Source: Lycocorax pyrrhopterus obiensis (Eukaryota > Chordata > Aves > Passeriformes > Paradisaeidae). Taken from it: 64,000 bases of DNA. The stretch is taken from the NCBI GenBank assembly GCA_014706295.1, contig JACSVZ010000022.1, positions 5,908,830 to 5,972,829 on the forward strand. The letters run 5' to 3'. Position 1 is the stretch's first letter, and every line of letters starts with the position of its first letter. The notes under the pieces were generated by a model that saw only the letters and a list, made by a program, of their open reading frames with translations, was not told where the DNA came from and ran no database searches. The position numbers and the translations under genes are program-made. Below are positions 61,180 to 64,000 of the stretch, one piece after another.

Positions 61180-61600
61180 TATATGCCCAAGGTCACACAT
61201 GCAACTGTAACAGTCAATAGCAATCAGATTAGTGTAATGTATTATTCAGTGTTTATGATGGTGAATTTGTATAGCGCCCGTGAGGCAGCTTTGATCCCCT
61301 TGAAATGTTTCCTGAATGCCATTTGGGAATGCCACAAAGCCCAGGCAGCACTGTGGCATCTCCAGCTCACGTTCCTCCTGTCAGCAATGCATAATTACCC
61401 ACCTCTGCTGCTCCTCGTGCCTGGACACACACTTGGATTTAATTGGTCTGCAATTGGTTACCAGCCTGGCTTTTTTTGCCCCTAGGTGTTAGGGAAGTAG
61501 GCGAAATTATAAAAAGTAATGCATTTAATTGAAGGTCCCAAGTGCTTTACAAATACTGCTTCATTAGGCCTTGCTATAAATTGGTGATAGCTTTATCCAG
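61180..61600 (+). repeat. Old SINE/LINE-tail-like pieces, weak
   Basis: 'TGCCCAAGGTCACACATGC' (61182-61200) resembles the MIR 'TTGCCCAAGGTCACACAGC' motif. 'AATTTGTATAGCGCC' (61264-61278) resembles the L3/CR1 tail. 'AAGTGCTTTACAAATACTG' (about 61540-61558) resembles the amniote SINE/L3 'GCGCTTTACAAACATTAA' motif. The pieces may belong to more than one element, so the call is low confidence. Confidence 0.3.
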
Positions 61601-62217
61601 ATGCAGTCCTGGCCCATGGGTGAGCATGCAGTGCCCTGTAGGATGCAGCACCACTCTGTGGGTTCGGTAGATAATAGTGCATAATTTATACTTTACTTAT
61701 CAATCTTGCCCTCTAGAGCTTTTAAAAAAATTTCAGCTCCCTTCATATTTCGAAAAGATTTTTCTAAGCAATTCTACAAATAATTTCTGGTTTGGTTTCT
61801 TTTTTGTTGTTTTTTTTTTTTTTTTTTCTCTCAGTTCTCTGCAGAAGGATTGAGGAACTAAGGAGAATTGATTCACATATAGGCCGACTCTTTGGAAATT
61901 AACAAAACTACACAGTGGAGAGGTTTTAGACACACTCCAGTACAAGAACTCTTAAATTTTGAAAAAAATATGTCTTGTTAATGTGCAATTTGTTGGGGAG
62001 TGGGATGTAAGGTCCATTCAGTTTAGTTTTATTGCACTCAGTCCACCACAGGACTGAACCACATCTGGTGGTGTGGATGCACAGGGTGGGTTTGGCATAG
62101 GATGGGCTGCACTCACGGGTTCTTTCTCTGCAGGAGGAACCCAGCATTGCCCTTTAGCCAAAAATGCTGCTGCTCCCAGACAGACCCGACAGGGCAGGGT
62201 GCAGACAGGAATGGGAG
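61601..62217. other. Unique spacer with a T-run
   Basis: Holds the poly(T) tract at 61810-61828 and no other recognised element. Confidence 0.4.
61800..61830 (+). repeat. Poly(T) low-complexity tract
   Basis: A T-rich stretch with an unbroken run of 19 T (61810-61828). It might be the antisense tail of a retroposed RNA, but nothing recognisable lies next to it. Confidence 0.9.
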
Positions 62218-62312
62218 ATCCTGGAAAGGCCTGGTAGGAAGCTGGCATTCCCTCTGGAAGGGATTTGGAACTATGTGGGCTTTATGGTCTTTCCAACCCA
62301 AAGCATTCTGTG
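62218..62312 (+). mobile_element. Degraded CR1 LINE 3' terminus
   Basis: 'ATTTGGAACTATGTGGGCTT', 'TATGGTCTTTCCAACCCAAA' and 'GCATTCTGTGACCC' are the final part of CR1 sense text, with many changes. Only the last ~95 bp are recognisable. Confidence 0.75.
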
Positions 62313-62539
62313 ACCCATTCAGGAAAACGATGCAATGATAGATAAGGAGACTTGTATAAACCCCAGAGGAGAGGAGGATGTAGAAGGGAGAGCAGGTGTT
62401 GTTTCTTACTGAAAGGAACTTGCTGGGTTAGTTGTTTTGTTAAATTTGGATGTCAAACCTTTATTGTGTCATTTTGGACTCCAGTAAATAATTTTATACA
62501 GTGACTCACAAACCCTTACTTGAAAACTAGCTCAGTCCA

Positions 62540-62900
62540 ATTCCTTGGAGGCAAGTCACTCCACATGGATTGAGCACAGCCAGGAAGCTGTGAGCTGTGC
62601 CACATCAGCAGGCAAGGCCTCTTTGGGGGAAGCTGTGCTAGGGCTACCTCAGGGACTTCTGTTATGTCCAATCTTGCTCAAAATCACACTTACTGACCTG
62701 GAAAAACAGGTAGAAAGCACAGTAATTAAATTCCCAGGTGATACCTAAACTGGAAGGCATAGCAAACAACAATGGGAAAACCATTCTGGGAAAAACTCTG
62801 ATGGACCAAGAGAGAAAAGCGATGAGGCAATGTACAATGAGATGAAACCAATGGATGGATGGGTTGGTAGGTGGGGTTGATTGGTGCTGGTAGATGGGAC
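62540..62900 (+). mobile_element. Old CR1/L2-like LINE relic, reverse transcriptase
   Basis: One frame reads LGLPQGLLLCPILLKI and then IKFPGDT, matching GxPQGSxLGPxLFNI and FADDT of LINE reverse transcriptases. The GLPQG core is clear, while the catalytic FADD is changed to FPGD. The tail after 62750 (about 'GGAAAAACTCTGATGGACCA') resembles the region beyond the RT fingers. Not functional. Confidence 0.75.
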
Positions 62901-63533
62901 ACACTCAGAAGGGCGAGGCAATATGGAAAAACCAAAATATCTGATATTTCGGAATATATTTTTGGCAATGCAACACGGCTGTGAGTAAGTCCACCAGACA
63001 GTTAGGTCTGAAAGAGTAGAGGCTTGGGAGGGAGAAAAGATGTGAATATTGTCCATAAAAGAGCAGCTGGGCACATGTAGAAAATTGTATTCTGTTATGA
63101 CCACGTCGACACCAGGAAGAAGCCAACAAATGAAAAGCAATTAAGAAGGAGTGACAGACAGTTATCTGACAAATAAAAGCTGCATTATGGCAGTGTTGCT
63201 GAGCTAAAATTTGAATGGAGGAGGGAGAATTATAGTGAGCAACAAGTATTTAAGATGTAGATAGGAGCATTAACATGTAGATAGAAAAAGAGGCAGGGAT
63301 TCCTGGTGGCAGCCAGAAAGTGCCCGCTGGGGAGGAGAGGAAAATATTGGCTGAACATCAGCATCAGTTCCCTATTATCCGAGCAATTAGTCCTGTGGAA
63401 CGAGCCCTGGAGAAAAGTGCTGACTGATTTTAAACTGGTACAGTCTGAGAACTGGGAAACAAACCATACAGCAGCAAACAGCCTTCCACTGGCACAGGGA
63501 TTCAAAAAATCCTCCTTTTCCAGGAGCTTTGAT
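62901..63533. other. Unique AT-rich spacer
   Basis: No recognised element; it ends in TTTGAT directly before the LTR. Confidence 0.35.
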
Positions 63534-63898
63534 TGTCGCTGTTCTCCCCACGGACGAGTAGAGAAACGACACAAAGTCCAGGCTCAGGGATAAATGGAAG
63601 CGCTTTAATGAACTCTCAGAAGGCTTTTATACGTTAGTTCACAAAGTGTGTTAAATGGCATAAGGTAATTGGTTTTTTGCCATCCACCCCTTGAGGGGAT
63701 TGGTCAAGTTCTAAGACACCCATCTCTGAATGTTTTTCTAGTTAGAACCATAACAATTCTGCAAAACAACCTGCAGCTGCAGGAAGTTTACAAATCTGTA
63801 ACATTGTTTTGAGTTACTTGCATGGGAAAGACAGAACTGTCACAAAATGCTGCAGAGAGCTGAAGACATTCTCTGCTGGAGCTTTATCAGCATCCATA
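63534..63898 (-). mobile_element. Solo LTR, ~365-bp family (copy 5)
   Basis: 365 bp; ends in GCGACA on the minus strand (left edge TGTCGCTGTTCTC at 63534). It is close to copy 1 along its length, with TATAAAAG antisense at 63624-63631. The right edge (CAGCATCCATA) is placed by analogy with copies 2-4. The flanks TTTGAT and CGTGTT do not match, so no target duplication is seen. No internal retroviral sequence is present in the window on either side. Confidence 0.87.
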
Positions 63899-64000
63899 CG
63901 TGTTTATAGTTCTTGACAGTTAAATTACCCTGACATTCAATATTGTGACAGTTCGAAGGACTTTGGTCTTTACCATTTTCATTTTTACACATAGGAGGGC

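Overview
The window is non-coding nuclear DNA of a bird, most likely a songbird (Passeriformes). The evidence is about fifteen 5'-truncated chicken-repeat-1 (CR1) LINE fragments with typical avian 3' ends, plus many solo LTRs of endogenous retroviruses, which are especially common in songbirds. No rRNA, tRNA, CRISPR, operon or bacterial-style gene is present. No convincing protein-coding exon was found. The longest open frame (254 codons near 38.3-39.1 kb) runs through a CR1 fragment and has no recognisable domain. The window therefore looks like a gene desert or the inside of a very large intron.

Layout. Positions 1-3.8 kb are unique sequence. From 3.8 to 14.1 kb there are CR1 fragments (3.8, 4.7, 7.2, 8.5 and 13.7 kb), one solo LTR (5.27 kb), and a relic of an old LINE reverse transcriptase (10.1 kb). 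From 14 to 24 kb the sequence is mostly unique, with a (TTTCCA)n microsatellite at 17.7 kb and a candidate solo LTR at 21.7 kb. At 24.3-28.2 kb there are CR1 copies at 24.3, 25.1 and 27.8 kb; the 25.1 kb copy is split by a solo LTR. A 72-bp sequence occurs at both 24.0 and 28.1 kb. From 28.2 to 35.3 kb the sequence is unique. From 35.4 to 40.0 kb there is a ~187-bp tandem repeat, CR1 copies, an old LINE relic and a 461-bp LTR. At 42.1-43.1 kb lies the longest old LINE relic. Two LTRs of one family sit in opposite orientation at 43.7 and 45.7 kb. The second 461-bp LTR is at 50.8 kb. From 51 to 64 kb the sequence is mostly unique and partly AT-rich, with old LINE relics at 56.8 and 62.5 kb and a fifth ~365-bp LTR at 63.5 kb.

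Relationships. Nothing here forms a pathway. The most solid result is a family of five ~365-bp solo LTRs of 364-368 bp. Two have perfect 6-bp target-site duplications and one has a near-perfect one. A second family of two ~461-bp LTRs has 7-bp terminal inverted repeats. Several unique stretches show clustered motifs (forkhead, C/EBP or homeodomain type, local CpG) that could mark regulatory elements; this is inference from sequence alone. No previously undescribed gene system was found.
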